NCBI GenBank assembly: GCA_934394815.1
Contig: CAKRRD010000007.1
Coordinates: 1 to 64,000, forward strand
Origin: an uncultured Acetatifactor sp.
Lineage (GTDB): Bacteria; Bacillota; Clostridia; Lachnospirales; Lachnospiraceae
DNA: 64,000 nucleotides
Direction of reading: 5' to 3'
Shown: piece after piece, positions 33,952 through 43,377 of the stretch
How the letters are laid out: each line of letters starts with the position of its first letter
Position numbering within the stretch: the first letter of the stretch is position 1
Position numbers and translations under genes: made by a program
The notes under the pieces: model-generated
Databases searched by the model: none
What the model was told of the DNA's origin: nothing
The model's input: the letters and a program-made list of their open reading frames with translations, nothing else

Positions 33952-34824
33952 TCACTGATTTTTATGCAGATTCTGTACAAATTCGGGCAGATCAAAGCTT
34001 TCATCCCTGTGTGCCACGAATAAGGTACCTTCGTTTTCACCGTCTAACAGTCTGTGAAGCACACCGATATCCTTACTGTTGGCAATGATCATATCTACAT
34101 CGGAACTGGTGGCGATCTTCGCTGCGATCATCTTGGTATTCATGCCGCCGGTACCCACATTGCTGCCGGTGCTGGCCTTGCCCATATGCATGAATTCCTC
34201 CGTAAGCTCATCCACCTGTTCGATGAACCTGGCATCGGGATTCTGTCTGGGATCATCGGTATAGAGTCCGTCGATGTCTGACAAAAGGATCAGCAGATCC
34301 GCATCAATCAGTGCCGCCACGATGGCAGACAGGGTATCGTTATCACCGATCTCGATCTCGTAAGTCGCTACGGTATCATTCTCGTTAACGACGGGGATTG
34401 CTCCCATTTTCAATAACTGGGTGAAAGTATTGTGGGCATTGTAACGGTTCAGATTATCCACGATGGTATTTTTCGTCATCAGGATCTGTGCCGCCACCTG
34501 ATTATACTCCGCAAAAAGCTTCTGGTAAGTCATCATTAGTCTGGCCTGGCCGATGGCAGAGCAGGCCTGCTTGATAGCCATGGACTCTGCCTGAGTCTGG
34601 CCCTCTGTCGTCTTTAAATGCACAGCCTGTTTGCCGGCTGCGATAGCACCGGAAGTCACCAGGACGACTTCCTTCCCCTGATTGCTGATATCGCAAAGCT
34701 CTCTTACCAGCTTTTCCAGACGGATGTAATCCAGATCTCCCGTCTCGGCATGCTGTAAAGAGGAAGAACCGATCTTAACGACGATTCTCTTTTTATCCTT
34801 GATTTGTTCCCTTATGTTATTCAC
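33952..34824 (-). CDS. proB: Glutamate 5-kinase, short form
   Basis: This 290-aa enzyme phosphorylates glutamate in the first step of proline synthesis. VVKIGSSSLQ at the N terminus, LVTSGAIAAGKQAV, VNENDTVAT-x-EIEIGDNDTLSA, and GTGGMNTKMIAAKIA are all present. It ends without the C-terminal PUA domain of E. coli ProB, as is usual in Clostridia. The start is GTG with AGAAAGG upstream. It is first of the proline operon. Confidence 0.95.
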   Translation of the reverse strand: MNNIREQIKDKKRIVVKIGSSSLQHAETGDLDYIRLEKLVRELCDISNQGKEVVLVTSGAIAAGKQAVHLKTTEGQTQAESMAIKQACSAIGQARLMMTYQKLFAEYNQVAAQILMTKNTIVDNLNRYNAHNTFTQLLKMGAIPVVNENDTVATYEIEIGDNDTLSAIVAALIDADLLILLSDIDGLYTDDPRQNPDARFIEQVDELTEEFMHMGKASTGSNVGTGGMNTKMIAAKIATSSDVDMIIANSKDIGVLHRLLDGENEGTLFVAHRDESFDLPEFVQNLHKNQ

Positions 34825-34866
34825 GCGATTGCCTTTCTGTATCGTTCCATTGAACTTTCCAGAAAT

Positions 34867-34895
34867 ATATTATCCTATTTTATCCCATACGTCAA
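34867..34895 (-). promoter_or_regulatory. Sigma-A promoter of proB operon
   Basis: On the minus strand, TTGACG (34890-34895) and TAATAT (34867-34872) are 17 bases apart. The -35 box overlaps the last codons of the upstream flavoprotein gene. Confidence 0.78.
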
Positions 34896-36532
34896 CGCTG
34901 TAGTGGAGCAAACTGTGAAGCAATCTGTTCTGCCACACGGATGCCGTCCATGGCTGCGGAAGTGATGCCTCCGGCATATCCCGCTCCTTCCCCACAGGGA
35001 TAACAGCCCCGGATGGCAGACTGCAATTCCTCATCCCTTTCGATTCTCACCGGGGAGGACGTCCGGCTCTCCACTCCCGTCAGAATTGCTCCGGGAGCGG
35101 CAAACCCGTGGATCTGACGGTCGAAACTGTCCATACCCTCCACGAAAGCTCGATTGCATTCTTCCGGAAGGATCCCGGTAAGATCCGCCCATTCGTAAGC
35201 TCCCTTGCACTGGGGGGATAAGGTATCCCAGTCTGTCTGCTGTGCGTCCGCCTCTTCCGTCCGGTGCTCTCCGGTGACTTTCTCTCTGAAATCTCCGTAC
35301 CGCTCTACCGGCAGTTTCCCCTCGCATAATGCATAAGCCCGCTGCTCCAGATCACGTTGAAACTCTATTCCGGCCAGAGGATGCTCCGAACCGTAATCTG
35401 CCGGAGTCACCGCCACGATAATGGCACTGTTGGCATTTTCCCCATCCCGGCCGCTGTAGCTCATGCCGTTGACTGCCAGTCTTCCGGGTTCTGAGGAAGC
35501 ATTGACCACATAGCCTCCCGGACACATGCAGAAGGAATATACCCCTCTGCCGGTACTTGTCTTTGCCGTCACCTTATATGCTGCGGCACCGAGACCTTTT
35601 ACTGCTTCCGCACCGTACTGGCTTACGTTAATCATGCTCTGGGGATGTTCCACACGGAACCCCACGGCAAAAGACTTCGCCGACATGGGAAACTGTTTCT
35701 CATACAGCATGGAAAATGTATCTCTGGCGCTGTGTCCCGGAGCCAGAACCAACTGTTCGCAGGGAATCTCTTCCGAATCATTTACTTTCACGCCGGTGAT
35801 CTGCCCGTTCTTCGTAAGGATTTCCGTCACCTGGCTGTGGAAACGGACTTCTCCGCCCAGACGCAATATTTCCTCCCGCATGCTCTTTACGACTCTGCTT
35901 AACACATCTGTACCGATATGGGGTTTGGCCTGATATAAAATGGCCGGATCGGCACCGTGTTTAACAAAGGTTTTCAGCACCTCGGTATTCCGGCCGTATT
36001 TGTCCTTTACCAAAGTGTTTAACTTACCGTCCGAAAAGGTTCCGGCACCGCCTTCCCCAAACTGTACATTGGAATCCGGCTTTAATTTTCCGGTCTGCCA
36101 GAACGCTTCCACATCCGCCTGTCTGGTCTCCACATCCGCACCCCGCTCCAGAATGATCGGCGCATACCCGTGCTGTGCCAGATAATATCCGCAGAAAAGT
36201 CCTGCTGGCCCCATGCCGACGATCACCGTGGGATGCTTCTGTTCTTTCGTGCCTCCCGCGGGAAAATGATACTCCACAGGCTCCACCAGCAGCACATTGG
36301 ACTTGCCAAGTCTGCGCACGGCATCCTTATATATTTTCTCTTCTCTTTTCACCGATACATTGACACTGTAGCTGTAAAAAAGTTCCGGCTTTTTTCTGGC
36401 ATCCAGAGACTGCCTTACGATCTGCAGATTAAGGATCTCCGCCTCCGGAATCCGTAAGTACTGTGCCGTCTTATGTAGAAGCTGTGCTTCGGTATGATCC
36501 ACCGGAAGCTTCAGCTGATTCAGTCTGATCAT
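34892..36532 (-). CDS. FAD-dependent dehydrogenase (COG2509 type)
   Basis: This 546-aa flavoprotein has an N-terminal domain of about 90 residues. A Rossmann FAD-binding motif follows (VGMGPAGLFCGYYLA, about 103-117), then QFGEGGAGTFSDGKLNT, a family hallmark. The C terminus carries YPCGEGAGYAGGITSAAMDGI. The substrate is unknown. The ATG at 36532 has TAAGGAG upstream. It lies 17 bases after the other flavoprotein gene, so the two likely share one transcript. Confidence 0.8.
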   Translation of the reverse strand: MIRLNQLKLPVDHTEAQLLHKTAQYLRIPEAEILNLQIVRQSLDARKKPELFYSYSVNVSVKREEKIYKDAVRRLGKSNVLLVEPVEYHFPAGGTKEQKHPTVIVGMGPAGLFCGYYLAQHGYAPIILERGADVETRQADVEAFWQTGKLKPDSNVQFGEGGAGTFSDGKLNTLVKDKYGRNTEVLKTFVKHGADPAILYQAKPHIGTDVLSRVVKSMREEILRLGGEVRFHSQVTEILTKNGQITGVKVNDSEEIPCEQLVLAPGHSARDTFSMLYEKQFPMSAKSFAVGFRVEHPQSMINVSQYGAEAVKGLGAAAYKVTAKTSTGRGVYSFCMCPGGYVVNASSEPGRLAVNGMSYSGRDGENANSAIIVAVTPADYGSEHPLAGIEFQRDLEQRAYALCEGKLPVERYGDFREKVTGEHRTEEADAQQTDWDTLSPQCKGAYEWADLTGILPEECNRAFVEGMDSFDRQIHGFAAPGAILTGVESRTSSPVRIERDEELQSAIRGCYPCGEGAGYAGGITSAAMDGIRVAEQIASQFAPLQR

Positions 36533-36549
36533 AAATAACTCCTTATGTT

Positions 36550-37776
36550 CTATTTCAGGGCTGCATGATGCCCGGCCAGATAGCCGCTGCACCAGGCCCA
36601 TTGCAGATTATAGCCTCCGCACCGGCCGTCCACATCCAGGATCTCTCCGGCAAAATAGACTCCCGGGCAAAGGCTGGATTCCATATCCGCTGTCACCTCC
36701 CGGGTATCAACACCTCCGGCTGACACCTGGGCATTTTCGTAAGGATTGCTCTCCGTGATATGCAGCCGCAGATTCCGGCAGAGACAATAATAATTCCGGA
36801 TCTTTTCCTCCGGAATCTCCTGCATGGGTGTCATCAGACGGATCCCCGCCATTTTTAACAGGGAGGAAGTCAGCTTTTTATGCAGCATGCCGGTAAAGAA
36901 CTCCTCTGCAGTCCGGTCCCCCTGCAAAAGCTTCCGTCCGGCCTGCAATTCCTCATAGGCCTGCGGCGTCAGATCCGGCAAAAAGTCGATCTGCGCTGTC
37001 ACATTTCGTCTTTCCCGAAGCAGATAATTCACCGTGCGGCTTAACTGGAAGACGGGGATTCCGGAGATGCCGTAATCCGTCAGCTGTAATTCGCCCCGTT
37101 CTCTGCACACTTCTCTGCCGTCACAGAAGATCCGGATCTCGCCGTCTGCCCGGACTCCGGCGATACCTTTTAGCAGATCAGTCTCCTGACAGCGCAGCTG
37201 CACCAGTGCGGGAACCGAAGGAATACAGGTATGCCCCAGTTTCTTTGCCAGTTTGAAACCGCTGCCGTCCGAACCGGTGGCCGGTGCTGCCTTTCCGCCG
37301 CAGGTTACAATCACAGCATCGAACTGCCACTCTTTTTCCCCGTCGCTGACACACAGTTTTCCGGAAGCCAGCCGCTCCACTTTTGTGATCTTACACTGAT
37401 ACAGAATCTCCACACCAAGAGCATGCAGCTCATATCTCAGTACATCCAGAACCGCCGCTGCCTGTTCACAGACCGGATAGAGATACCCGTTTTTCTCCTT
37501 TACCATAAGACCGATGCTCTGAAAAAACCGCACCGTATCTTCGGTACCAAATCGTTCCAGTGCCGAAGCGATCCATTCCGGAGTTCCGCCGTGATAACAT
37601 TCTACAAAAAGCGCCCGGTTTCCCAGATTGCACTTTCCGTTTCCCGTCTGCAATATTTTTTTCCCAATGCGGTCATTTCTCTCAAATATAGTTACCTGTG
37701 CGCCTTCTTTTGCCGCAGTAATGGCTGCCATCATTCCGGCTGCCCCGCCGCCGATCACACTGATCTGTCTCTTCAT
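36550..37776 (-). CDS. HI0933-type flavoprotein (YhiN-like)
   Basis: This 408-aa NAD(P)/FAD-dependent oxidoreductase begins with ISVIGGGAAGMMAAITAAK, then the family's GKKILQTGNGKCNLGN (about 38-53). The C terminus has GVDTREV, then FAGEILDVDGRCGGYNLQWAWCSG. Members are of unknown reaction. I chose the ATG at 37776 because AGGTGAT sits just upstream; an ATG 21 bases earlier is possible. It is second in the flippase, anchored protein, flavoprotein run. Confidence 0.82.
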   Translation of the reverse strand: MKRQISVIGGGAAGMMAAITAAKEGAQVTIFERNDRIGKKILQTGNGKCNLGNRALFVECYHGGTPEWIASALERFGTEDTVRFFQSIGLMVKEKNGYLYPVCEQAAAVLDVLRYELHALGVEILYQCKITKVERLASGKLCVSDGEKEWQFDAVIVTCGGKAAPATGSDGSGFKLAKKLGHTCIPSVPALVQLRCQETDLLKGIAGVRADGEIRIFCDGREVCRERGELQLTDYGISGIPVFQLSRTVNYLLRERRNVTAQIDFLPDLTPQAYEELQAGRKLLQGDRTAEEFFTGMLHKKLTSSLLKMAGIRLMTPMQEIPEEKIRNYYCLCRNLRLHITESNPYENAQVSAGGVDTREVTADMESSLCPGVYFAGEILDVDGRCGGYNLQWAWCSGYLAGHHAALK

Positions 37777-37806
37777 CTGCATCACCTTATTCATCATTTC
37801 GAAAGT

Positions 37807-38469
37807 CTAAGACGAATATGTCTCCAAAAAATCGTATAATGTTTCTTCATCCGGAACAAACAGCATGTCCATGATCTGAAGCTGCACCGGTTCCGGCAGG
37901 ACATCCAGACGGATTCCCGTATTGATATACACAGTGGATCTGTCTTCCAGATATACCACCACTTCATGGTCCGTTACTGCCAGATAAAAGCTTTCACTGG
38001 GCTGGACATAACGGTAATCCATGCGGATCACCACCCTTTCCCGGGAGAAGGACAATACCTCCAGTCCCACGAAGCCTCTTTCGACCTCCGAAAGCGGAGG
38101 ATGCGCTGCATAGAGATCCATGGTCTCCAGAAAGCTTTCTCTGTCCATGCCGATATATTTGTGCGGGATCTGCCAGGTAGTCTCCACGGTGGTATTCCTC
38201 ACAATATCCATTTCTTCCAATACATATTCCGTATCCGCGCAGAGAGTCTCTCCGGAAGCTGCCGCAGACACACTTTCCGGTGTCCCCGGCACTTCTTCCG
38301 GCGCAGTGGTCTCCTCTGCGTAGTCAGGCGGCAAAGGCAGCGGATCATTCATATCCTGCCAATGTCCGGGATAGAAAAAGCGGATTCCCCAGACTCCCAG
38401 AAAAATACCCAGTCCCAGAAAAAATACCGGGATCACAAAAAAGTAACTGATACGTTTTACAAATTTCAT
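37807..38469 (-). CDS. Membrane-anchored protein of unknown function
   Basis: This 220-aa protein has one N-terminal helix (about 8-33). A proline- and glutamate-rich linker (about 40-75) precedes a folded extracellular domain with YVLEEMDIVRNTTVETTWQIP and ERVVIRMDYRYVQP. That domain loosely resembles the forespore protein BofC, which would fit a spore-former, but this is only a pattern guess. GTGAGGCAG precedes the ATG. It lies between the flippase and the flavoprotein genes. Confidence 0.55.
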   Translation of the reverse strand: MKFVKRISYFFVIPVFFLGLGIFLGVWGIRFFYPGHWQDMNDPLPLPPDYAEETTAPEEVPGTPESVSAAASGETLCADTEYVLEEMDIVRNTTVETTWQIPHKYIGMDRESFLETMDLYAAHPPLSEVERGFVGLEVLSFSRERVVIRMDYRYVQPSESFYLAVTDHEVVVYLEDRSTVYINTGIRLDVLPEPVQLQIMDMLFVPDEETLYDFLETYSS

Positions 38470-38552
38470 ACTGCCTCACATCCAGGTGTCAATGTTCACT
38501 CTTTGTATCAGTATCAGTTATTTTATCGAAAATATACATCCGTAAAACAGTT

Positions 38553-40151
38553 TTAAAGCAAGCGGAAGGTTTTTCCGAGGGCACGAAGAAACTTACCACC
38601 GGAAACACAGGCAAAATCCTGTCCCCGGAAGCACCGCAGCATAAACAGCAAAAGCCAGTAGACTAACGAAGTAATGGCCAGTTCCAGAAGCACCGTCACC
38701 ACCGCCCCCAGATGGGGTAACAGAATCTTCTCCAGTCCAAAGGCCAGCAGTCCGCAGGCACAACAGCTTCCGGCGGGAATTGCCAGGGTTCGCAGCAGAT
38801 CCGGCCAGGTCTTCATGCGAAGACAGGTCAGGATTCCCAAGGTAACGGATCCGGCCGCAGTTCCCAACACAAGACTGAGAGGCAGCGCTGATGCGGTATT
38901 TTCTGCATTCAGGAGAACCACCAGTGAAATAATACTTACGATATCCAGAATCCCGTATCCTGCAAAGATCAGGTACTGTTCACTCCGAAGTTCCAGAATT
39001 TCCGAAAAATAAAACAACAAAAGAAGCCACAAAAGCAACGAGGAACCTGTCGTAAACAATTCTTGGGCAGCCGTTCCGGTTCCTGCGCCGACCGCCTGTC
39101 CCAGCGGAGCAGCCAGTACAGCGAACAATGCCGCAAAAAAGAGTCCGTGTACGATGGCTCCCTGCATTCCCGCCTGAAATGCAGTTTTGACATATCGTTC
39201 TTCCTTTTTTCGTATATGGCTGCCGATTTTTGCTATTCCGGGGAGAATCCCGGTGCAGAAAAAAGTGGCAGGCAGCAGCATTGTGATAAAATACCGTCCG
39301 AAGAAAATGCCGTAGACCGAGACAGAAGCATAAATATCCGCAGACTGTTTCTGGAATAAGAGCAATCCGATCCACAGCGGTAACAGCAGGAGCAGATCCT
39401 TAAGGATATCTCCGCCCATATTCCAAAGCAATACACGCAGCGATGTAAAAAAAGATTCCGTTCCCTTCATGCCGCTTTCCGGTTCTCTCCTGCCGGACAT
39501 ACTGCCCCGGTAGATCACAAATACGAACAGCAGTACCAGCACTTCTGAGATCAGCATTCCCAGGGCAATTCCCATACATCCGTACATGGAAGTGAAATCC
39601 TCCCGCCTCAGAAGCAGGCTTACCTTTGCCCCGTAAGTCCGGAAAATAGTAAGGAACAAAAGTCCCAGTCCCAGAAAAAATACCTGTCGTAAGACGCAGG
39701 ATACCGCCGAAGGCATTTCCGAGCCTTCGCTCTGGAAATATCCCAGGAACACCGACTGTATACACCGTAAAAAAAGCGTCGGACTTAAGATCCAGAGGAT
39801 CATGCTTCCGTAAGGAACCCGGAATCCCTTTTCCAGAAGAAGCCAGCCCAAAATCATACAGAGCAAGGTTCCCAAAAATCCTTCCGTCATTTGGAAAAGC
39901 ATCATATTTTTCCGCATTCTGGTGACATTCCCATATTGTCCCCGGGCATTCCGGCTCCGAAGGATCCGGCTCATTTTATCTGTCAGATTCCTGCCGGTAA
40001 GCACCCAGAACAGGGCATACACCAGAATGGCAGCCGCCAGATATCCCAGTCCGTTATTGCCGATGTTTTTCCCGAATACCCAGAGATTGATACAGGCAAG
40101 GGCATAGGAAAAGTATTGTATTTGTCTTCGTTTTACTTCCACCTGATTCAT
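38553..40151 (-). CDS. MATE/MurJ-like polysaccharide flippase (SpoVB type)
   Basis: This 532-aa protein is very hydrophobic, with about 12-14 helices. The first 50 residues and the spacing of helices resemble MOP-superfamily flippases such as SpoVB or Wzx that move lipid-linked sugars across the membrane. No single diagnostic motif is visible, so the assignment rests on topology and context. AAAGGTAGC precedes the ATG. It lies 32 bases after ybeY. Confidence 0.55.
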   Translation of the reverse strand: MNQVEVKRRQIQYFSYALACINLWVFGKNIGNNGLGYLAAAILVYALFWVLTGRNLTDKMSRILRSRNARGQYGNVTRMRKNMMLFQMTEGFLGTLLCMILGWLLLEKGFRVPYGSMILWILSPTLFLRCIQSVFLGYFQSEGSEMPSAVSCVLRQVFFLGLGLLFLTIFRTYGAKVSLLLRREDFTSMYGCMGIALGMLISEVLVLLFVFVIYRGSMSGRREPESGMKGTESFFTSLRVLLWNMGGDILKDLLLLLPLWIGLLLFQKQSADIYASVSVYGIFFGRYFITMLLPATFFCTGILPGIAKIGSHIRKKEERYVKTAFQAGMQGAIVHGLFFAALFAVLAAPLGQAVGAGTGTAAQELFTTGSSLLLWLLLLFYFSEILELRSEQYLIFAGYGILDIVSIISLVVLLNAENTASALPLSLVLGTAAGSVTLGILTCLRMKTWPDLLRTLAIPAGSCCACGLLAFGLEKILLPHLGAVVTVLLELAITSLVYWLLLFMLRCFRGQDFACVSGGKFLRALGKTFRLL

Positions 40152-40183
40152 GTAAGCTACCTTTACGTGTATCCACGCCCTTT

Positions 40184-40699
40184 TTAATCTCTCGTAATTC
40201 CAAGGGATGCCAGAACCTTCTCCTGTTTTGTCTCCATTACCTTTGCCTCATCCTCTTCCATATGGTCGTAACCGCACAGATGAAGCATGCTGTGAGCCAC
40301 CAGAAAGGCAAATTCTCTCTTCTGGCTGTGTCCATAGCTTTCCGCCTGCTCTTTGACCCGGTCCACGGAAATGATAATATCTCCGAGAATCAGTTCCCCG
40401 GTATCCGGGTCAAAATAATCTGCCTCTCTGTCCTCGGAGATCTCAAAATCGCCGGGAGCCTCAAAGTCCAGATTTGGGAAGGACAGCACATCCGTCTCCC
40501 GGTCAATGTTGCGGTATTCCTTATTGTAAGCGTGAATGCCGTCATTGTCCGTCAACAGTACATTCAACTGGATCTCGTAAGGGCATCCTTCCATATCCAG
40601 CACAGCGGTGGCTACCTGTTCTACGGTCTCCTCTATGGGAAAACTGTTTTCCCCGCTTGAAAATGTCTCATCGGTTTCATTTTCAATGTAAAACGTCAT
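40184..40699 (-). CDS. ybeY: Endoribonuclease YbeY
   Basis: This 171-aa metalloenzyme matures 16S rRNA and takes part in ribosome quality control. The zinc motif H-x3-H-x5-H appears as HSMLHLCGYDH (about 135-145). LNVLLTDNDGIHAYNKEYRNID upstream is the typical core. AGGAGGAAA precedes the ATG. It follows phoH by 90 bases; the pgpH (yqfF) gene found between them in Bacillus is absent here. Confidence 0.95.
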   Translation of the reverse strand: MTFYIENETDETFSSGENSFPIEETVEQVATAVLDMEGCPYEIQLNVLLTDNDGIHAYNKEYRNIDRETDVLSFPNLDFEAPGDFEISEDREADYFDPDTGELILGDIIISVDRVKEQAESYGHSQKREFAFLVAHSMLHLCGYDHMEEDEAKVMETKQEKVLASLGITRD

Positions 40700-40789
40700 A
40701 ATATAATTTTTCCTCCTTAAACAGCCTCTGCATCCGGTTCCTTCTGCAGCAGCAATGTCATAAGACCGTTTTCTCTTTGGTCTTAATGA

Positions 40790-41782
40790 TTATCTGTTTC
40801 CTTTATCCGGACGTTTGCTTCTGGCTGCCCGGGTTTCATAGTCATCGTAGGCTTTTACAATCTTCTGTACCAAGGGATGTCTTACCACATCCTTGCTGGT
40901 CAGATTGCAGAATGCGATATCATCAATATTTTTCAGGACTCTGACAGCCACATCCAGTCCGGATTTTGCTCCCACAGGAAGATCCTTCTGGGAGGAATCT
41001 CCCGTTACGATGACCTTGGAGCCGAAGCCGATACGGGTCAGGAACATTTTCATCTGAGCCGGTGTGGTATTCTGCGCTTCATCCAGAATAATATAGGCAT
41101 TATCTAACGTCCGGCCTCTCATGTAGGCTAACGGTGCCACTTCGATCAGCCCTTTTTCCATGTTCTTTGCGAAGCTTTCCGCTCCCATGATCTGATACAG
41201 GGCATCGTACAGAGGGCGCAGATACGGATCTACCTTACTCTGCAGATCTCCCGGAAGAAATCCCAGCTTCTCTCCGGCTTCTATGGCCGGTCTGGTCAAA
41301 ATGATACGGCTGACTTCATTATTCTTAAATGCCGTGATTGCCATAGCCATGGCCAGATAGGTCTTACCGGTACCGGCAGGCCCCAGTCCGAAGACGATCA
41401 TGTTCCTGCGGATGGCATCCACGTAGGCCTTCTGTCCCAGGGTCTTGGGTTTGATCGGTTTCCCGCTGATGGTATGGCAGATGCAGTCCGCATCCATCTC
41501 CATCAGCTTCTCCTCCTGATCTTCCTTGCCCATTTCAATGGCATAGTCCACGCTCTGTTCCTCGATCTCGTTGCCGTGATCCGACAGAGCGGTCAGCTGT
41601 TTCAATACCCGGGATGCCTTGGAAGCATTCTCCTCCTCACCGGTGATCATTACACTTCCGTTACGGTCTACAATGGTTACCTGAAAATCCTGTTCCAGCT
41701 TCTTAATGTATGCATCCTGCATACCGAAGATCTTCTGCATCTGTTCCGTATCCATTTCCAGACGGATTACTGTCACACTCAT
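40790..41782 (-). CDS. PhoH family ATPase
   Basis: This 330-aa protein has an N-terminal KH-like region, then a P-loop ATPase core with GPAGTGKTYLA (about 136-146), LTRPAIEAGEKLGFLPGD and the DEAQNT Walker B. PhoH proteins are predicted RNA helicase or nuclease-associated ATPases acting with YbeY in rRNA processing. Its ribosome binding site, GAGGATTAAG, is formed by the end of yqfD. It is part of the conserved yqfC-yqfD-phoH-ybeY order. Confidence 0.92.
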   Translation of the reverse strand: MSVTVIRLEMDTEQMQKIFGMQDAYIKKLEQDFQVTIVDRNGSVMITGEEENASKASRVLKQLTALSDHGNEIEEQSVDYAIEMGKEDQEEKLMEMDADCICHTISGKPIKPKTLGQKAYVDAIRRNMIVFGLGPAGTGKTYLAMAMAITAFKNNEVSRIILTRPAIEAGEKLGFLPGDLQSKVDPYLRPLYDALYQIMGAESFAKNMEKGLIEVAPLAYMRGRTLDNAYIILDEAQNTTPAQMKMFLTRIGFGSKVIVTGDSSQKDLPVGAKSGLDVAVRVLKNIDDIAFCNLTSKDVVRHPLVQKIVKAYDDYETRAARSKRPDKGNR

Positions 41783-41789
41783 CTATGTC

Positions 41790-43025
41790 TTAATCCTCAT
41801 TTCTGTCCAAATCTTCCGTCCCGGTATCCTCCGCCACGGAATCTACCAGTCTCCCCGCCGTCTCCCGCAGTACCAGCTCCCCCTGAGCAGTCCATCCGGC
41901 GCGCTTTGTTTCTATTTTAACATCTTTCGAGATTATTTGTACCCCTTTTTCGTCTAAAGTTTCAAGAAAATCCAGGATTTTTTTCTGCAGGATTGCTTCT
42001 GCCTCCGATGCCGTATAACAATATTCTGTTTTTTGATATTCCCGATAAGTGATCCTGCCTGCCGTGCAGGGAAGATGCAGGTACTCCAGCACCTTTACGG
42101 GACAGGTCTCCAACAGACCGTCGTAATGCAGAAAAGGCACCTTTTTTTCCGGTTTCCATTCCTTATTGCCGAAATGAACAAAATAAAAGGTCTTCTGTCT
42201 TCCGGTGTATTGTTTTCTGATATAATCCGCAGATAGATACGCCTGAAAATTCCCGGTATGCTCTAACAGAATATCCGCATCCGACGTAACCGGCAGATAT
42301 TCCCTGACGGTACCGTCCTCGGCATAAATGGGGATCCGCCCTTCCACCAGAAGATCTCCCTTTTTCACCTCACTGCCGATGCCCACCTTCGGCACACCAC
42401 AGCGTACGATCATATCCGTAATGGTTCCATCGTATTCCGCCACCAAATCTTTTCCGGTTCCCGTCATCTCCTGTTTTTCTTCCGGGAGCGGCATATCGTT
42501 TTCCTTAATCTCAATCATCAGTCTGGTTCCGTCCAGCCTTCCGGAAGTCCAGGTGATTTGTGTAAACCTCCGTCTTATCTGCTTTTCCAGTTCTCCGATA
42601 TTCAGTTCACTGCGGCGCATTCCGGTGCGTACCCCCTTCTCTTCCAGAAAGGTAAAAAAGACATCGTCCGTCACCTGATAATTGCCGGTGACCTGAATGT
42701 CCCATACAAAGAGGGACGAAATCATCCAGAAAGCCACCGCCAGACACAATCCGGCCAGGAACGCTTTCCTTCGCAGCATTCCCGGCACAAAAAAGGGTAG
42801 TCCATATCTTTCCGATATGACTACCCTTACTTTTGTTTTTCTGGCGAGGGGGCGCAACTGATAAAAGGAACGCAGCCTGATACACATGGTATAGATCTCT
42901 CCCTGCTTCTCTATATTCCACAGCAGGATTCCCTTATTACTGCACAAATTGATAAATCGTTCCGGTGCAAAGCCCCATACCCGAATCCTTACATAGCCCT
43001 GCAGGTATTTGATCCATTCTGTCAT
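41790..43025 (-). CDS. yqfD: Sporulation protein YqfD
   Basis: This 411-aa protein has GYVRIRVWGFAPERFINLC at the N terminus, one membrane helix (about 90-112) and a large extracytoplasmic part with LVAEYDGTITDMIVRCG and VKKGDLLVEG. These are the YqfD (SpoIV-related) hallmarks. In Bacillus it is made under sigma-E in the mother cell; its role in engulfment or cortex formation is incompletely known. It is 33 bases after yqfC. Confidence 0.9.
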   Translation of the reverse strand: MTEWIKYLQGYVRIRVWGFAPERFINLCSNKGILLWNIEKQGEIYTMCIRLRSFYQLRPLARKTKVRVVISERYGLPFFVPGMLRRKAFLAGLCLAVAFWMISSLFVWDIQVTGNYQVTDDVFFTFLEEKGVRTGMRRSELNIGELEKQIRRRFTQITWTSGRLDGTRLMIEIKENDMPLPEEKQEMTGTGKDLVAEYDGTITDMIVRCGVPKVGIGSEVKKGDLLVEGRIPIYAEDGTVREYLPVTSDADILLEHTGNFQAYLSADYIRKQYTGRQKTFYFVHFGNKEWKPEKKVPFLHYDGLLETCPVKVLEYLHLPCTAGRITYREYQKTEYCYTASEAEAILQKKILDFLETLDEKGVQIISKDVKIETKRAGWTAQGELVLRETAGRLVDSVAEDTGTEDLDRNED

Positions 43026-43058
43026 GTTACTGTCCGTCCCCCATTACCAAAAAAGTGA

Positions 43059-43343
43059 TCACTCGCGGAAATAGTGCAGCGAACTGATATTGCCGCTGAT
43101 CTTCATGTCTTCATTGGTATAATAGTCGATGGAAAGTCCGCTTCCTTCCAGACACAGCTGGCAGGTTCTGGCCTGTAACAGGATACGTTCTCCGGTATAT
43201 TCGAGAATTCCTCTGTAATTCTCAATCCAGACTTCCGAATTCCCCGTCAGTGTCACCCGGAGTGCCCCCATGCATACATCCTTGGGAAGCTGCAGCGAAT
43301 CGATCCATTTTTCTTTCTGGTACGGCTGTCTTCTCTTTTTCAT
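43059..43343 (-). CDS. yqfC: YabP/YqfC family sporulation protein
   Basis: This 94-aa protein has LQLPKDVCMGALRVTLTGNSEVWIENYRGILEY and ILLQARTCQLCLEG, the YabP/YqfC pattern. YqfC is a small sporulation protein encoded next to yqfD in Bacillus. The ATG has no visible AGGAGG, and a sigma-E-like promoter ends only six bases upstream. The mRNA could therefore be leaderless. Confidence 0.82.
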   Translation of the reverse strand: MKKRRQPYQKEKWIDSLQLPKDVCMGALRVTLTGNSEVWIENYRGILEYTGERILLQARTCQLCLEGSGLSIDYYTNEDMKISGNISSLHYFRE

Positions 43344-43348
43344 ATAAA

Positions 43349-43377
43349 ACTATATGAAAGAAAAACGCAGAATATGT
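43349..43377 (-). promoter_or_regulatory. Sigma-E-like promoter of the yqfC-yqfD block
   Basis: On the minus strand, ACATATT (43371-43377) and CATATAGT (43349-43356) are 14 bases apart, close to the Bacillus sigma-E patterns ATATT and CATACAnT. This would fit the sigma-E control of yqfC-yqfD known in Bacillus, but the predicted start coincides with the start codon. Confidence 0.4.
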
